From: an uncultured Saprospiraceae bacterium
GTDB lineage: Bacteria > Bacteroidota > Bacteroidia > Chitinophagales > Saprospiraceae
Reading direction: 5' to 3'
NCBI GenBank assembly: GCA_937934275.1
Contig: CALHAM010000087.1
Location: forward strand, 1 to 64,000
DNA: 64,000 nt
The notes beneath the pieces are model-generated. The model searched no databases and was not told where the DNA came from. It saw nothing but the letters and a program-made list of their open reading frames with translations. Shown piece after piece: positions 17,442 to 26,940 of the stretch. Each line of letters begins with the position of its first letter. Position 1 is the first letter of the stretch. The position numbers and the translations under genes were made by a program.

Positions 17442-19934
17442 ATGAAACCAGCGCTACGCTTTCACGCCTTGGCCGTCGCCTTACTGACGGTGGTGTCTTT
17501 AGGCTATTTCATGCCCAATGCCTTTCAGGGCAAGGTATTGCCCCAACCCGACAACCAAAAAGCCCGCGGCATGCAGGCCGAAATCAAAGCCTATCAAGAA
17601 TCAGAAGGTAAGGTTCCGCTTTGGACGAACAGCGCCTTTGGTGGCATGCCATCGTATCAGATTTATAGCGGCGCAAAGGGCAACCTAACTGCTCCCATAT
17701 TTAATGCACTGCTTTGGGGCACAGATATCATGACCAAGGTGTGGCCTCAAGTATTGCTGGCCATGTTGACGATGTACTTTTTCCTGATAGTGTTGGGCGT
17801 CGACTGGCGCGTAGGGCTGTTAGGGGCCGTTGGTTACGGCATCACCACGTACAACGCCGACATCATAGAGGCAGGCCACACCACAAAGATGATCGCTCTG
17901 GCGCTGGCTCCGGGTATGCTGGCCGGCATGACCTTGGCTTTTGGGCGCTATTGGTTGCTGGGTGCAAGCGTATTGGCGTTGTTCACTGCCATGCAAGTGT
18001 ACATCAATCACGTGCAAATCACGTACTACACGCTCATGCTCTTTGGTTTTTTTGTGCTGGCCAAAGGCATAGAGGCTATTGGGCAAAAAAATTGGAAGCA
18101 ATGGGGCCGGGCAGTAGTTGCTTGTATTATTGCCCTTGCGCTGGGCTTTGCCGCCAACACCTCGCGCCTATGGCCCACCTATGAGTACAGTCAGGAAACC
18201 ATTCGAGGTCGCTCAGAACTGAGCAGTAAAAAAAGCAAAGGCGATGGCTTAGACACAGACTATCTGTTTGGCTGGAGCTACGGCATTTCGGAGAGTATGA
18301 CGCTGTTGGTTCCTCATTTCGCCGGCGGTGGTGCAGGCGAGTCATACCGCCACACGCGTCTGTATACCAGCGTGGACCCGCAGTACCGCAACCAAATAAG
18401 CGGACTTTTCTACACCGGCGAACAGCCATTCGTGGGCACAGCTATCTATTTTGGCGCCGTAGTGGTGTTTTTGTGCCTTTTAGGCGCTTTCCTCGTACCC
18501 GGCGCGCTCAAATATTGGCTAATGGCCGGCGGGCTGTTCATGCTTTCGCTGGCCTGGGGCAAGCACTTCTTCCTCAATTTCGTGTGGTACGACTATTTGC
18601 CCATGTTCAAGAAATTTCGAGCCGTCTCTATGGCGCTTGGCATAGCGCAGCTGTGCTTTGCTGCGTTGGCGGCGTTGGGCGTTCAGCAACTGCTGAGTGC
18701 TGAGGTTTCTAAAGAACAAAAAAAGAAAGCCCTCCAGTGGTCGGTAGGCATTGTAGCCCTGCTCCTATTGAGCGCCTTCGCCCTGCACTCGGAAAGCGGC
18801 CCCTACGACGGCAACCTACCACCCGAACTGCTCAGTCTGCTCAAGCAAGACCGAGCTGACCTGCTGCGCTCCGACGTGTTACGCTCCTTGGCCTTTGTAG
18901 CCATGACGGCTGCTCTTATCTGGCTCTACTTGCGCGGTGCGCTCAAAGCAGCATTTGTGGCAGTAACCTTAGTAGTGCTGGCGTTAGCCGACCACTGGCC
19001 CGTCAGCATGCGCACTCTCTCTTGGGACAAATATCGGAGCCCAGGTGTTGAGACTTTTGCTCCAGCTCCCGAGCCATTTGACCTTGAAATCAAAAAAGAC
19101 CCAGACCTCCATTACCGCGTGCTCGACCTGTCGCGTGGAGGCATTACGAGCAACGCCATCACGTCGTTTTTCCACAAAAGCCTTAGCGGTTATCACGCCG
19201 CTAAGCTGCAGCGCTTCCAGGAAGTGGTGGACACCTTCCTGAGCAGCAACCTCGGCCAAAGCCTGCACCTAGTAGGCATGCTCAACGGCAAGTACTTGGT
19301 TACTCAAGACAAACAAGTCATGCGCCTGCCCGAGGCTTGTGGCAACGCTTGGTTTGCGCAGCGATACACCTTGGTGCCCGACGCTGATGCAGAGTTGCAA
19401 GCCCTTCGCTCGTTCGACCCTAAAGTGGAAGCCATCATCCAAGAAAAATACGCCGGCCAACTCAACGGCTGGACGCCTACTTTCGACAGTACAGCCGCCA
19501 TACGCCTTACGCGATATCACCCCGAGCGCATGGAGTACGAGTACTCCGCTACTGCCGATCAGTTGGCCGTCTTCTCCGAAATCTATTACCCACCTGCTAA
19601 AGGCTGGAAGTGTTACCTCAACGGTCAACCCGCCCCCGACTTTTTCCCGGCCAATTACCTGGTGCGCGCCATGCGCCTGCCCGCCGGCCAGAACATGCGC
19701 CTGGAAATGCGCTTCGAGCCGCGCTCATTTTATTTGGGCGAAACGGTTTCTTATGCAGCCTCTACAGTATTGCTGTTGCTGCTCCTAATCGCCATATGGT
19801 TGTGGCAGCGCAGCAAACCCACACTTACTTCAATGCCGCTGGCCGATGAAGCTTCGGCCCCCCGGCCACCTTCCACTTCCTCGAAGCAAGCCCAACGTTC
19901 GGGAACCAAAGCAGGCAAGTCACAAAAGAGATAG
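17442..19934 (+). CDS. YfhO-like polytopic membrane protein
   Basis: 830 residues starting at the ATG at 17442 (MKPALRFHALAVALL). The upstream in-frame extension to 17340 lacks conservation. About 12 membrane segments alternate with soluble parts. TSAFGG-type loops after TM1 (LWTNSAFGGMPSYQIYSG) and the C-terminal ~280-residue extracytoplasmic beta-rich domain (YYPPAKGWKCYLNG) are typical of the YfhO/GT-C-like family. Family members are implicated in glycosylating cell-wall polymers or lipids; a function here is inferred only. The C-terminal tail is short, basic and Ser/Pro-rich (about 800-830) and likely cytoplasmic. The large minus-strand adhesin gene converges 37 bases away. Confidence 0.8.
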   Translation: MKPALRFHALAVALLTVVSLGYFMPNAFQGKVLPQPDNQKARGMQAEIKAYQESEGKVPLWTNSAFGGMPSYQIYSGAKGNLTAPIFNALLWGTDIMTKVWPQVLLAMLTMYFFLIVLGVDWRVGLLGAVGYGITTYNADIIEAGHTTKMIALALAPGMLAGMTLAFGRYWLLGASVLALFTAMQVYINHVQITYYTLMLFGFFVLAKGIEAIGQKNWKQWGRAVVACIIALALGFAANTSRLWPTYEYSQETIRGRSELSSKKSKGDGLDTDYLFGWSYGISESMTLLVPHFAGGGAGESYRHTRLYTSVDPQYRNQISGLFYTGEQPFVGTAIYFGAVVVFLCLLGAFLVPGALKYWLMAGGLFMLSLAWGKHFFLNFVWYDYLPMFKKFRAVSMALGIAQLCFAALAALGVQQLLSAEVSKEQKKKALQWSVGIVALLLLSAFALHSESGPYDGNLPPELLSLLKQDRADLLRSDVLRSLAFVAMTAALIWLYLRGALKAAFVAVTLVVLALADHWPVSMRTLSWDKYRSPGVETFAPAPEPFDLEIKKDPDLHYRVLDLSRGGITSNAITSFFHKSLSGYHAAKLQRFQEVVDTFLSSNLGQSLHLVGMLNGKYLVTQDKQVMRLPEACGNAWFAQRYTLVPDADAELQALRSFDPKVEAIIQEKYAGQLNGWTPTFDSTAAIRLTRYHPERMEYEYSATADQLAVFSEIYYPPAKGWKCYLNGQPAPDFFPANYLVRAMRLPAGQNMRLEMRFEPRSFYLGETVSYAASTVLLLLLLIAIWLWQRSKPTLTSMPLADEASAPRPPSTSSKQAQRSGTKAGKSQKR

Positions 19935-19970
19935 CGTTGGGTACTCTGAGAGCGCTTTCCCAGCCGTTGG

Positions 19971-22900
19971 TCAGCGCAGCAGCATAACGTCGCCTTTGAA
20001 CGTTTGTTGCTCGCCATTGGCAAATCGCACCACGGCAAAGTAGGCATAAACGTCGCTTGGCGCGGGTTGCCCATTAACGCGGCCATCCCAGGCGCGTTGG
20101 TTGGGCGATAGAGCAAAGACCTGCTCACCCCAACGATTGAATACGCGCAAATCAAGTACTTCAAAGCTGCCCTCCCCAAAAGACACCGGGCCGCCGAAGG
20201 TATCGTTATTGCCGTCGCCGTCAGGCGTGAAGGCGTTGGGAAATATAAGGCAACGGCGCACCAACACAGAAAATAGGTTAGAAGTATCGCGGCAGCCGTC
20301 GGCGTTTTCGGCCACGACGAAGTAAGCAACTGGTAATGGCTCCACGTTGCCCGCAGGCATGCGCATAAGTGAGTCGGCAGTAGCCCCCACAATGGGCTGA
20401 CCGTTTTCGAACCACGTCAGCCTAGCGTCAGGCGGTGTAACCCCTATGCGCAATTTCAGAGGGCTGCCCTCGCAAATAACCGGGCCAGAGAAGGAGTCGG
20501 CGCTCAGTGCCGCAAGCGTTACGCCAGGCAACACCCATACTGTCAAACTATCCGCAGCTAAGCAGTTAGGGGCAAAGCTATACACTGCTGTATAAGTGGT
20601 AGTTACCGTGGGTTCCACAGCAAGAGATGGTCCGGTGCCTGGGCCAGGTTGCCACACAATAGTGCCTGTAACTCCGGGTGAGGTGATAACCTGGGCGCTG
20701 AGCGCTACAGGAATACCCGGACATACGGTGAGATCTGGGCCTACCTCTACGGTGGCGCTATTGACGGTAACCGTAACTTCACCCTGACGCGAACACTGGC
20801 CGGTGACGCTAACGCGGTAAGTCGTTGTGAAGGCTGGGTTGACCACTGGGCTAGGAGCGGTAGCGTCGCTCAGGCTATTAGCATCTCCGGGCGGCACCAC
20901 CGTCCAAGTATAGCTGTCGGCCGGATGGGTCGGGATATTGTTGAGGCGTACTGCATCGCCCTGACAGAGGATAGGCGGCGTTAGGTCAAGCGCGGGTAGA
21001 GGAAGCACTGCCACACTTACCGTCAGGGCGCTAGGACAGTTAGCCCCTGGGGTTGTTGCCCTGTATACCGCAGTGGTGGTGGGAGAAGCGACAGGGTCGA
21101 GACAATTCTTACACGATAGCGAGCCAGTAGGATCTTCCCATTCAATGGATTGCGAGGGCGGGTTAACGGAGAGCTGAATTTGCGCCGTCTGACCTGGGCA
21201 AATGGCTTGAGGCATTACGGCGGCATTCAACACAGGTGGTGTGTCCACCGGCACCAATACCTCAGCCTCATTCAGGCAGGCACCTGTAATGCTGCGCGTC
21301 TGCCGGCGGAAGATGTGCGTTTGCGTAGCCAAGATGACCATATTCCAGTTCTCCACTGGTGTCAGCTGGCCGGCAAACGGCTCCCAGCGGTGCTGAAGAC
21401 CCGGAAAATCAGCTGGATCATACGTTTTGGAAAGCAAATAGATAGTATCGCCGGGACAGTACACCTCTTTAAAAGGCTCTAAGCGTATCTTTAAATCGGG
21501 CAGTGAGTCCACGCGGATGTGTACTGAGTCTGCCGCTAAGCAGTTGTTGATGAAATATGAAACGTATAGCGTAGAAGTCTCTGTTGGTTGAGCTATAACG
21601 ACACTGCCCGTGTCTGCCGATAGCCACAAGGTAGGCTGCCAGCGGATGACCGCTCCGGGCGGCGATGCCTGGGCTTGCAGCACCACCGAGTCGCCCAAGC
21701 ATAGGGCCAGCGTATCGGCACTCAGAATCCTCACCGCAGAGGGCACCACGAAGACCGTTGCTGAATCTGTGCGGGAGCAAGCGCCATTGGCGCTAACGGC
21801 CGTCAGCACGTAAGTTATTGTCTGTCGCGGCGTAGCAATGGGGCTTGGGCTGTTCGGGTCATTCAACCCTGTGTCGGGCAGCCATTGGTATTGAGAGGAA
21901 GTAGGCATCTGCAGACTAGCTAATGGGACGGAGGTGCCCTCGCACACGGTTGTGTCGGGCGCTAATTGAGGAAAGAAAAGCGTGTCCACTATCAAAGTAA
22001 CAGCCGACGTTGTTGGCGGGCAGCCAGCAACTTGCACTGAAGCCGTATACGTTGTTGTCGTTAGCGGATAAGCCAGTGTGGCGTCTGCATTAGGCGCGCT
22101 CAAACGCGATTTCGGCTTCCAATCGACCGGCAACCCAGGGGGTACCGTCAGGGCAAACAGCGACACGGTGTCGCGCAGACACAGCAGCGTATCGGGCGCA
22201 ACAATTGCAATGTCGGCAGACTCAATGCGCTTCAAAAAGACGTCTGCCGTATCCAGGCAAACGCCTAACGCACCGATAACGCGCAGGTGCAGGTCTTGCG
22301 CAGGCATGACCAAAGGGTTGCTGATGTTTGGGTTGTTGACCGCCGCCGGCGGCATCCAAAAATACGTTTCTGCTCCGCTGACTTGCAGTTGCACTGTAGC
22401 TCCGGGGCAAAAGAAGAGAGTGTCCGCACCGTCGTTGATTTGCACCCGAATACCGTCTAATAGTTGGAGTTCGAGGGTTTGAAAAACGGTTTCACCGCAG
22501 CCGAAGTCAGCCGAAAGGGCCACGGTAATGCTCTCTTTGCCCTCCTGGATAGAGTCGGATATGGGCGTAATGGTAAACACGAATACCGAGTCACCCGGCT
22601 GAAAGGTTAACGTAGGCGGCAGATTGGTCGTGTAATCTTCATCCTTAACCGCTGTCCCCCCCAAGGTTAGGGTATAAGTAGCAGCCTTGCTCTTGGGCTT
22701 GCGCAAACGCACGAAGATGCGGCTTTCACCCGATGAGCAGTCTTCAACCAAGTAGTCTAAATCGTTGGCGAGTTGAGCGGCCAACTCCGGCGCACCCGCG
22801 CGTACCTCTGAGATGAAGACGCCGGAGTCGAAAAGCGGGTCTTGCCGATCGGCAATAGCCAATTTGAGGCGATAGGTGTTGCACGGGATAACCTCTACAC

Positions 22901-24443
22901 GCGCCGTTAGACTTTTCTTAACGCCTAAAAAATCACTGGTAAAGCCATCGTACTGAAGTGTCGGTGAGATTTCCGTATTTCGGTAGTACTCCCAATTGAC
23001 GATGTTATTTATGCTGTTGATCTGTACAGGAGTGTTCAAATTCGGCAATACGGCAATGTTCACCGCTCCACCGAGATTAGGGTCACCGACAATGCCCGGC
23101 CCGGAGGCGAAGAAGGCAAAGATGTCGTTGTAAAGAGAGTTAGCGTATTCGGGATACTCTTCTGAGCCAAAGATGTATTCAAAAGCCAGTTCGTCGGAGG
23201 CCACGAACACGTCGAGTTCAATGATGCACGCATCTTCGGAAGGCAGACCATTGCCCTGAATGACGGATAAGTAGTCTAAGTCTGGGTCACCCGGCGTCTG
23301 GTGCGGAAAGGTAGCACCGCCGCTGCTGTTAGGACCAGGAATGAAGTCTACCAGGCCAGTAGTCAGCACTAAGCCTCGACGCAAGCCCAATTCATTGTTG
23401 TCGGAGTCAAAAGCAAAGGTTCCGTAAGCACCGTAAGGGCATCGTATAGGTTCATGCACCGTAACTGCAGCACCCGGCGCCGTAATGGCACTAACAATAT
23501 CCTGGAGGATGACGTCCTTTTCGATCGAGATAGCTTCATAGGGTACACAGGGCTTGTCGCTGCACTTCCAAATACCTTTGAAGCCTTGGTACTGCTCAGC
23601 GGCATCAGATTGGAATTGCACGGTCAAGCAACCACTGCTGGCCTGCACGCGGAAACAAACACCACCACCGCCGTCCATCGCCGTCCCTACGCTTAGGCCG
23701 TTGATTTGCGCTAAAATGGGACTACCCGTATCGGGGCCGTCGTAAAGCGTGAGCACGTCGAAGCCTGGAGAAAAAGCATCGCCAGCATCCAATTGGTAAT
23801 ACTCTAAGGTGAACTCGATGCAAGCAGAGGGTGCGCTGGGGCAAATGACGAAGGCATAGTCTTCCCCAGGGCCGTAATTACCGTCAGGCCCACCTGTATC
23901 GTAGAGGGTGCCCGAGCAAAGCGTAGAGCCGCCCTGATCAATGGTCAATATCGGCGGTATTTCGTTGACGCAAAGGCTGAACGAGCCAGCATTGGCTATT
24001 GCACCCGCCGAAGAGACGCGCAGGTAATAAACAGCGCCTGGCGTTAAACCCTGCACATCGAGCAGAAGTGCTCCAGCACCAGCCACACAGTCTAACTCCG
24101 CCAAACCATCTGGGCTGCACTCGCCCCGATATACGGCCAGCTGTGGGTTTAGGATGGGATCTGTACCTGTAGGCGTTAGTTCAATGCGAAAATCGAGAGG
24201 GGCGGGGGGGCACACGAACGTGAACCATACATCATGGCCGCCGTCGGCTGTGCCAAAACACGAAGGCTGATTATTGCTCCCAATGTTTGAGGGCGTAGCG
24301 TCCGCATTGCTGTATTCGTTGGGCAGGCACACCGGCGCTACTCCTAAGGCTAAGGGATGGGTACACTCGTCATTGAGGGGCACTTGCGCCAGCGCCACTC
24401 CACCCAGAAAGCACAGCAATAAGAGTAAAATCGGATTTTTCAT
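19971..24443 (-). CDS. Giant T9SS type B (gliding motility-associated C-terminal) secreted adhesin-like protein
   Basis: 1490 residues with a signal peptide (MKNPILLLLLCFLGGVALAQ). After an N-terminal beta module (about 25-160) come a CUB-like domain (about 165-300; YDTGGPDGNYG...YDGPDTG), a choice-of-anchor-L domain (about 310-555; ASDELAFEYIFGSEEYPEY), and a Calx-beta domain (about 575-665; KDEDYTTNLPPTLTFQPGDS). A long row of Ig/PKD-like domains follows (about 670-1390), many with paired cysteines, then the ~90-residue type B sorting domain (FPNAFTPDGDGNNDTFG...FNRWGEQVF...WDGRVNGQ). Type B domains are exported by T9SS with PorP/SprF-type partners; none is in this window. A surface adhesin or matrix role is inferred. 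On the minus strand a TATTTTTG box (24475-24482) lies about 32 bases before the ATG. Confidence 0.95.
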   Translation of the reverse strand: MKNPILLLLLCFLGGVALAQVPLNDECTHPLALGVAPVCLPNEYSNADATPSNIGSNNQPSCFGTADGGHDVWFTFVCPPAPLDFRIELTPTGTDPILNPQLAVYRGECSPDGLAELDCVAGAGALLLDVQGLTPGAVYYLRVSSAGAIANAGSFSLCVNEIPPILTIDQGGSTLCSGTLYDTGGPDGNYGPGEDYAFVICPSAPSACIEFTLEYYQLDAGDAFSPGFDVLTLYDGPDTGSPILAQINGLSVGTAMDGGGGVCFRVQASSGCLTVQFQSDAAEQYQGFKGIWKCSDKPCVPYEAISIEKDVILQDIVSAITAPGAAVTVHEPIRCPYGAYGTFAFDSDNNELGLRRGLVLTTGLVDFIPGPNSSGGATFPHQTPGDPDLDYLSVIQGNGLPSEDACIIELDVFVASDELAFEYIFGSEEYPEYANSLYNDIFAFFASGPGIVGDPNLGGAVNIAVLPNLNTPVQINSINNIVNWEYYRNTEISPTLQYDGFTSDFLGVKKSLTARVEVIPCNTYRLKLAIADRQDPLFDSGVFISEVRAGAPELAAQLANDLDYLVEDCSSGESRIFVRLRKPKSKAATYTLTLGGTAVKDEDYTTNLPPTLTFQPGDSVFVFTITPISDSIQEGKESITVALSADFGCGETVFQTLELQLLDGIRVQINDGADTLFFCPGATVQLQVSGAETYFWMPPAAVNNPNISNPLVMPAQDLHLRVIGALGVCLDTADVFLKRIESADIAIVAPDTLLCLRDTVSLFALTVPPGLPVDWKPKSRLSAPNADATLAYPLTTTTYTASVQVAGCPPTTSAVTLIVDTLFFPQLAPDTTVCEGTSVPLASLQMPTSSQYQWLPDTGLNDPNSPSPIATPRQTITYVLTAVSANGACSRTDSATVFVVPSAVRILSADTLALCLGDSVVLQAQASPPGAVIRWQPTLWLSADTGSVVIAQPTETSTLYVSYFINNCLAADSVHIRVDSLPDLKIRLEPFKEVYCPGDTIYLLSKTYDPADFPGLQHRWEPFAGQLTPVENWNMVILATQTHIFRRQTRSITGACLNEAEVLVPVDTPPVLNAAVMPQAICPGQTAQIQLSVNPPSQSIEWEDPTGSLSCKNCLDPVASPTTTAVYRATTPGANCPSALTVSVAVLPLPALDLTPPILCQGDAVRLNNIPTHPADSYTWTVVPPGDANSLSDATAPSPVVNPAFTTTYRVSVTGQCSRQGEVTVTVNSATVEVGPDLTVCPGIPVALSAQVITSPGVTGTIVWQPGPGTGPSLAVEPTVTTTYTAVYSFAPNCLAADSLTVWVLPGVTLAALSADSFSGPVICEGSPLKLRIGVTPPDARLTWFENGQPIVGATADSLMRMPAGNVEPLPVAYFVVAENADGCRDTSNLFSVLVRRCLIFPNAFTPDGDGNNDTFGGPVSFGEGSFEVLDLRVFNRWGEQVFALSPNQRAWDGRVNGQPAPSDVYAYFAVVRFANGEQQTFKGDVMLLR

Positions 24444-24474
24444 AAAAAAAAGACAAACGGTTTTTTCCTAGCTC

Positions 24475-24482
24475 CAAAAATA
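24475..24482 (-). promoter_or_regulatory. Bacteroidota -7 box for the type B adhesin gene
   Basis: On the minus strand this reads TATTTTTG, a full TAnnTTTG match 32 bases before the start codon. No TTG is seen at the right distance upstream. The remaining 24483-24759 divergent spacer shows no gene. Confidence 0.4.
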
Positions 24483-24759
24483 GGGATAAGGCACGCCAAT
24501 GAGCATCGGCCTCCCGACTTTTTGAAGGATGAACTCCGAAAAACAGACTTCTTACCACCTGAGGTCTTCACACAAAACGACGCCACTGACAGCGTTAGCG
24601 ATGATTTACCTTCTGCATAAGTAAATATTGCTCCGAAGTCGAGACCCTTTCAGGCCAGGAGAGGAGGGAAAAACGACCAGAGACGCCCGCATCTTGCGAA
24701 AAAGGCTTTTTGAACCCCCACGCAATACCTCAGGAGCAGCACCACTATATTTTATAATT

Positions 24760-24767
24760 TACCTTTG
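24760..24767 (+). promoter_or_regulatory. Bacteroidota -7 box for the FkbM methyltransferase gene
   Basis: TACCTTTG, a full TAnnTTTG match. The start site is expected near 24774, which supports the ATG at 24801 rather than the in-frame TTG at 24765. The -33 element is not recognisable. Confidence 0.5.
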
Positions 24768-24800
24768 GGCCTCACAGCGAAAATCGCGTGCCAATTCCCT

Positions 24801-25490
24801 ATGTTTGAGTATTTAAAGAGGCAACTTATCGCTATAGCCGACTATTTTCGCTATCGTCGTTCCTATGCCCAAGACGGAGAGGATATGGTTTTTTTGTCCT
24901 TCTACGAAGGCGTGAAGGGCTACCGAGGCTTTTATGTGGATGTCGGGGCGCATCACCCTGTCCGATTTTCCAACACGTTGGCCCTGTATCGCCGCGGCTG
25001 GTGCGGCATTAACATAGACCCTACTCCCGGAAGTATGCGCCCCTTTCGCTGGCTGCGTCCGCGCGATATTAACTTAGAGTTGGCCATTGGCGCGCATCCG
25101 GGCACAGCGCATTTTTTCTGTTTCAACGAACCCGCTCTGAATACGTTTGACGAAAATACCGCAAACGCACACCTTCAGAACCCTCGCTACCGCATTGTTA
25201 AAACCGTAGAAGTGCGCGTGCAGTCGCTTGCTGATGTGTTGCGAAGCCACCTTCCCGCCCAGCGAAAGATAGACCTGTTGTGCGTTGACGTTGAGGGCTT
25301 CGACCTCCAAGTACTGCAATCAAACGACTGGCTGCTGTATGCCCCACAATTTGTCATGGTAGAAGATCTGAATTTTTCCTTGGAAAACTACCAGCAATCC
25401 GACATCTACAGGTTTTTGAAGGAAAAGGGATATGCTTTGGTGGCCGTTATGAAGCGCAGTCTGCTCTTCCGACAATCAGCACCTCTTTGA
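24801..25490 (+). CDS. FkbM-family SAM-dependent methyltransferase
   Basis: 229 residues. YAQDGEDMVFLSF opens the domain. GFYVDVGAHHPVRFSNT is the SAM-binding motif I, and NIDPTPGS the acidic strand-2 end. IDLLCVDVEGFDLQVLQSNDW carries the conserved DxEGxD segment of FkbM proteins. The family O-methylates sugars in polyketides, lipopolysaccharide or glycans. With no glycan cluster around it, the acceptor is unknown. It is cytoplasmic (no signal peptide). The C-terminus (VAVMKRSLLFRQ) resembles the family end, so the gene appears complete. Confidence 0.88.
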   Translation: MFEYLKRQLIAIADYFRYRRSYAQDGEDMVFLSFYEGVKGYRGFYVDVGAHHPVRFSNTLALYRRGWCGINIDPTPGSMRPFRWLRPRDINLELAIGAHPGTAHFFCFNEPALNTFDENTANAHLQNPRYRIVKTVEVRVQSLADVLRSHLPAQRKIDLLCVDVEGFDLQVLQSNDWLLYAPQFVMVEDLNFSLENYQQSDIYRFLKEKGYALVAVMKRSLLFRQSAPL

Positions 25491-25570
25491 CTCACCGAGA
25501 GAACACGTGACAACATGCCTGCGCTCCATGCGAGGTGCATCGCTCTTGCCCTTCTCATCGGGAAGGCTAC

Positions 25571-26752
25571 TCAGGCTCTGGCTTTGACAACTCTTCGCGT
25601 AACCGTCTGCCCTCCTAATTGGCATTTGACGAAGTAAACACCGGGCGAAACATTGGGCAATTCGACGCGGTACTGCCCAGCATTAAGGCTTCTGTAGGGC
25701 AGGAGCACCGCAACGCGGGTGCCGCTTTCGCTGGTCATCTCGATAGCCGCAGGGGTGGCTTTGTCCAGAGCAAATTCCACAAACGCTTTTTCTAAGTAAG
25801 GGTTGGGGTAGATCTTTATCTCGACCGCATTAGCCAAAGCACCCGTGCCAGCATAGAGTTGTTCCTCTACGCGGCGCACTGGACGGGCAACAGTGCTGAT
25901 ATTAGTCTCGTTTTCACGCAATTGCCCCATTTCTTCCGGCGCGGAGAAGCTGCAAGCAGAAGCAGGACAAAGCCAACACACACTATTAGCAAGTATTTGC
26001 GAGGTTACTGGCTCATCGTAGTAGTATTCGATGCCCACATACAGCACTTTGCCGGCTCCCAGAGGTTTGTAGCCAATAGTAGAATAGCCGCGCACGCTAG
26101 CTAAGGAGACATAGGCCTGATCCGATATATCTAACGGATACACGTAGTTGATGGGCACAAAATCCTCGGGCGTATCTCGGAAGATGGGGTGGGCTTTGTC
26201 ATCCTCGTGCACATTGACCTCATGGCAAAAGTAGCCGAAATCGAGGTCGAAAAGGTTGTATTGTTGCAGAATGCCAAACTTATCGGTGCCGCAGAACACC
26301 ACAGCTCCACCACGCAACACATACTGACGCAATACCTTGCCATAGGCACGGGCCAATCGCTCACGGTCATTGGCTGGGTAAGGAACTACTACCACGTGAT
26401 GCTGCCCCAACTGAGCGGCCAGTTCCTGAGGTGAACCTTTCCAAAACACCGTTAGTTCGGCTTTGGGAAGCAAACGCGCTAAGATGGCGTATACTTTTCC
26501 CGCGTAGGCACTATCGTAAGCGCTGTAATTGAGCAACAGGATTTTCGGAGTATTCGACGCTCTGTAGCTGGCACAGAGCAACATTTCCTGCTCCCACTCC
26601 GTCAGCGCATCTAAAAGCCATGGAAAGGTACCTTGGGCAGCTGTAGCCACAACAGGCCTGACTCGCACTTCGCTTCGAGGGCCGGCGACCGCAAAAGCCG
26701 TAGATATCCACAATAATGAGGCTAATCCAGCCAAAGCAGTAGCTCGAAACAT
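25571..26752 (-). CDS. Secreted T9SS type A protein with glutamine-amidotransferase-like fold
   Basis: 393 residues with a signal peptide (about 1-23, ending TAFAVAG). Residues 65-260 look like a ThuA/DUF4350-like, class I amidotransferase-type Rossmann domain: KILLLNYSAYDSAYAGKVY, then HVVVVPYP, LRGGAVVFCGTDK and GAGKVLYVGIEYYYDEP. A Cys-containing stretch (about 260-275) and a linker follow. The last ~80 residues are a T9SS type A domain (KIYPNPYLEKAFVEF...GQYRVELP...GVYFVKC). The catalytic residues of a glutaminase are not evident, so a binding role is as likely as an enzymatic one. No specific family was recognised with certainty. A minus-strand TACCTTTG box lies at 26846-26853. Confidence 0.75.
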   Translation of the reverse strand: MFRATALAGLASLLWISTAFAVAGPRSEVRVRPVVATAAQGTFPWLLDALTEWEQEMLLCASYRASNTPKILLLNYSAYDSAYAGKVYAILARLLPKAELTVFWKGSPQELAAQLGQHHVVVVPYPANDRERLARAYGKVLRQYVLRGGAVVFCGTDKFGILQQYNLFDLDFGYFCHEVNVHEDDKAHPIFRDTPEDFVPINYVYPLDISDQAYVSLASVRGYSTIGYKPLGAGKVLYVGIEYYYDEPVTSQILANSVCWLCPASACSFSAPEEMGQLRENETNISTVARPVRRVEEQLYAGTGALANAVEIKIYPNPYLEKAFVEFALDKATPAAIEMTSESGTRVAVLLPYRSLNAGQYRVELPNVSPGVYFVKCQLGGQTVTRRVVKARA

Positions 26753-26845
26753 ACGGTGGATATATATTTTTTCAATAACGAAATTTTCACCTCTAAACGC
26801 TAAAGGCTTGCCGCTTCTTGCAAAGAAGATACCATTTTATTAGCG

Positions 26846-26853
26846 CAAAGGTA
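26846..26853 (-). promoter_or_regulatory. Bacteroidota -7 box upstream of the amidotransferase-like T9SS gene
   Basis: On the minus strand this reads TACCTTTG, a full consensus match. It lies just after the yceI terminator in the direction of transcription, about 93 bases before the ATG at 26752. That is the arrangement expected for an independent promoter. Confidence 0.5.
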
Positions 26854-26868
26854 AGGACAATACTCGCC

Positions 26869-26908
26869 AAAAAAATGCCGCTCACGGCAAAAGAGCCGTG
26901 AGCGGCAT
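26869..26908 (-). terminator. Intrinsic terminator of yceI
   Basis: ATGCCGCTCACGGC (26875-26888) pairs perfectly with GCCGTGAGCGGCAT (26895-26908), giving a 14-base-pair stem with a 6-base loop. On the minus strand a T-run (26869-26874) follows directly. It ends the yceI transcript 32 bases after its stop codon. Confidence 0.93.
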
Positions 26909-26940
26909 ACACACCATAAAAGGCACAATGGGGCTAAACC

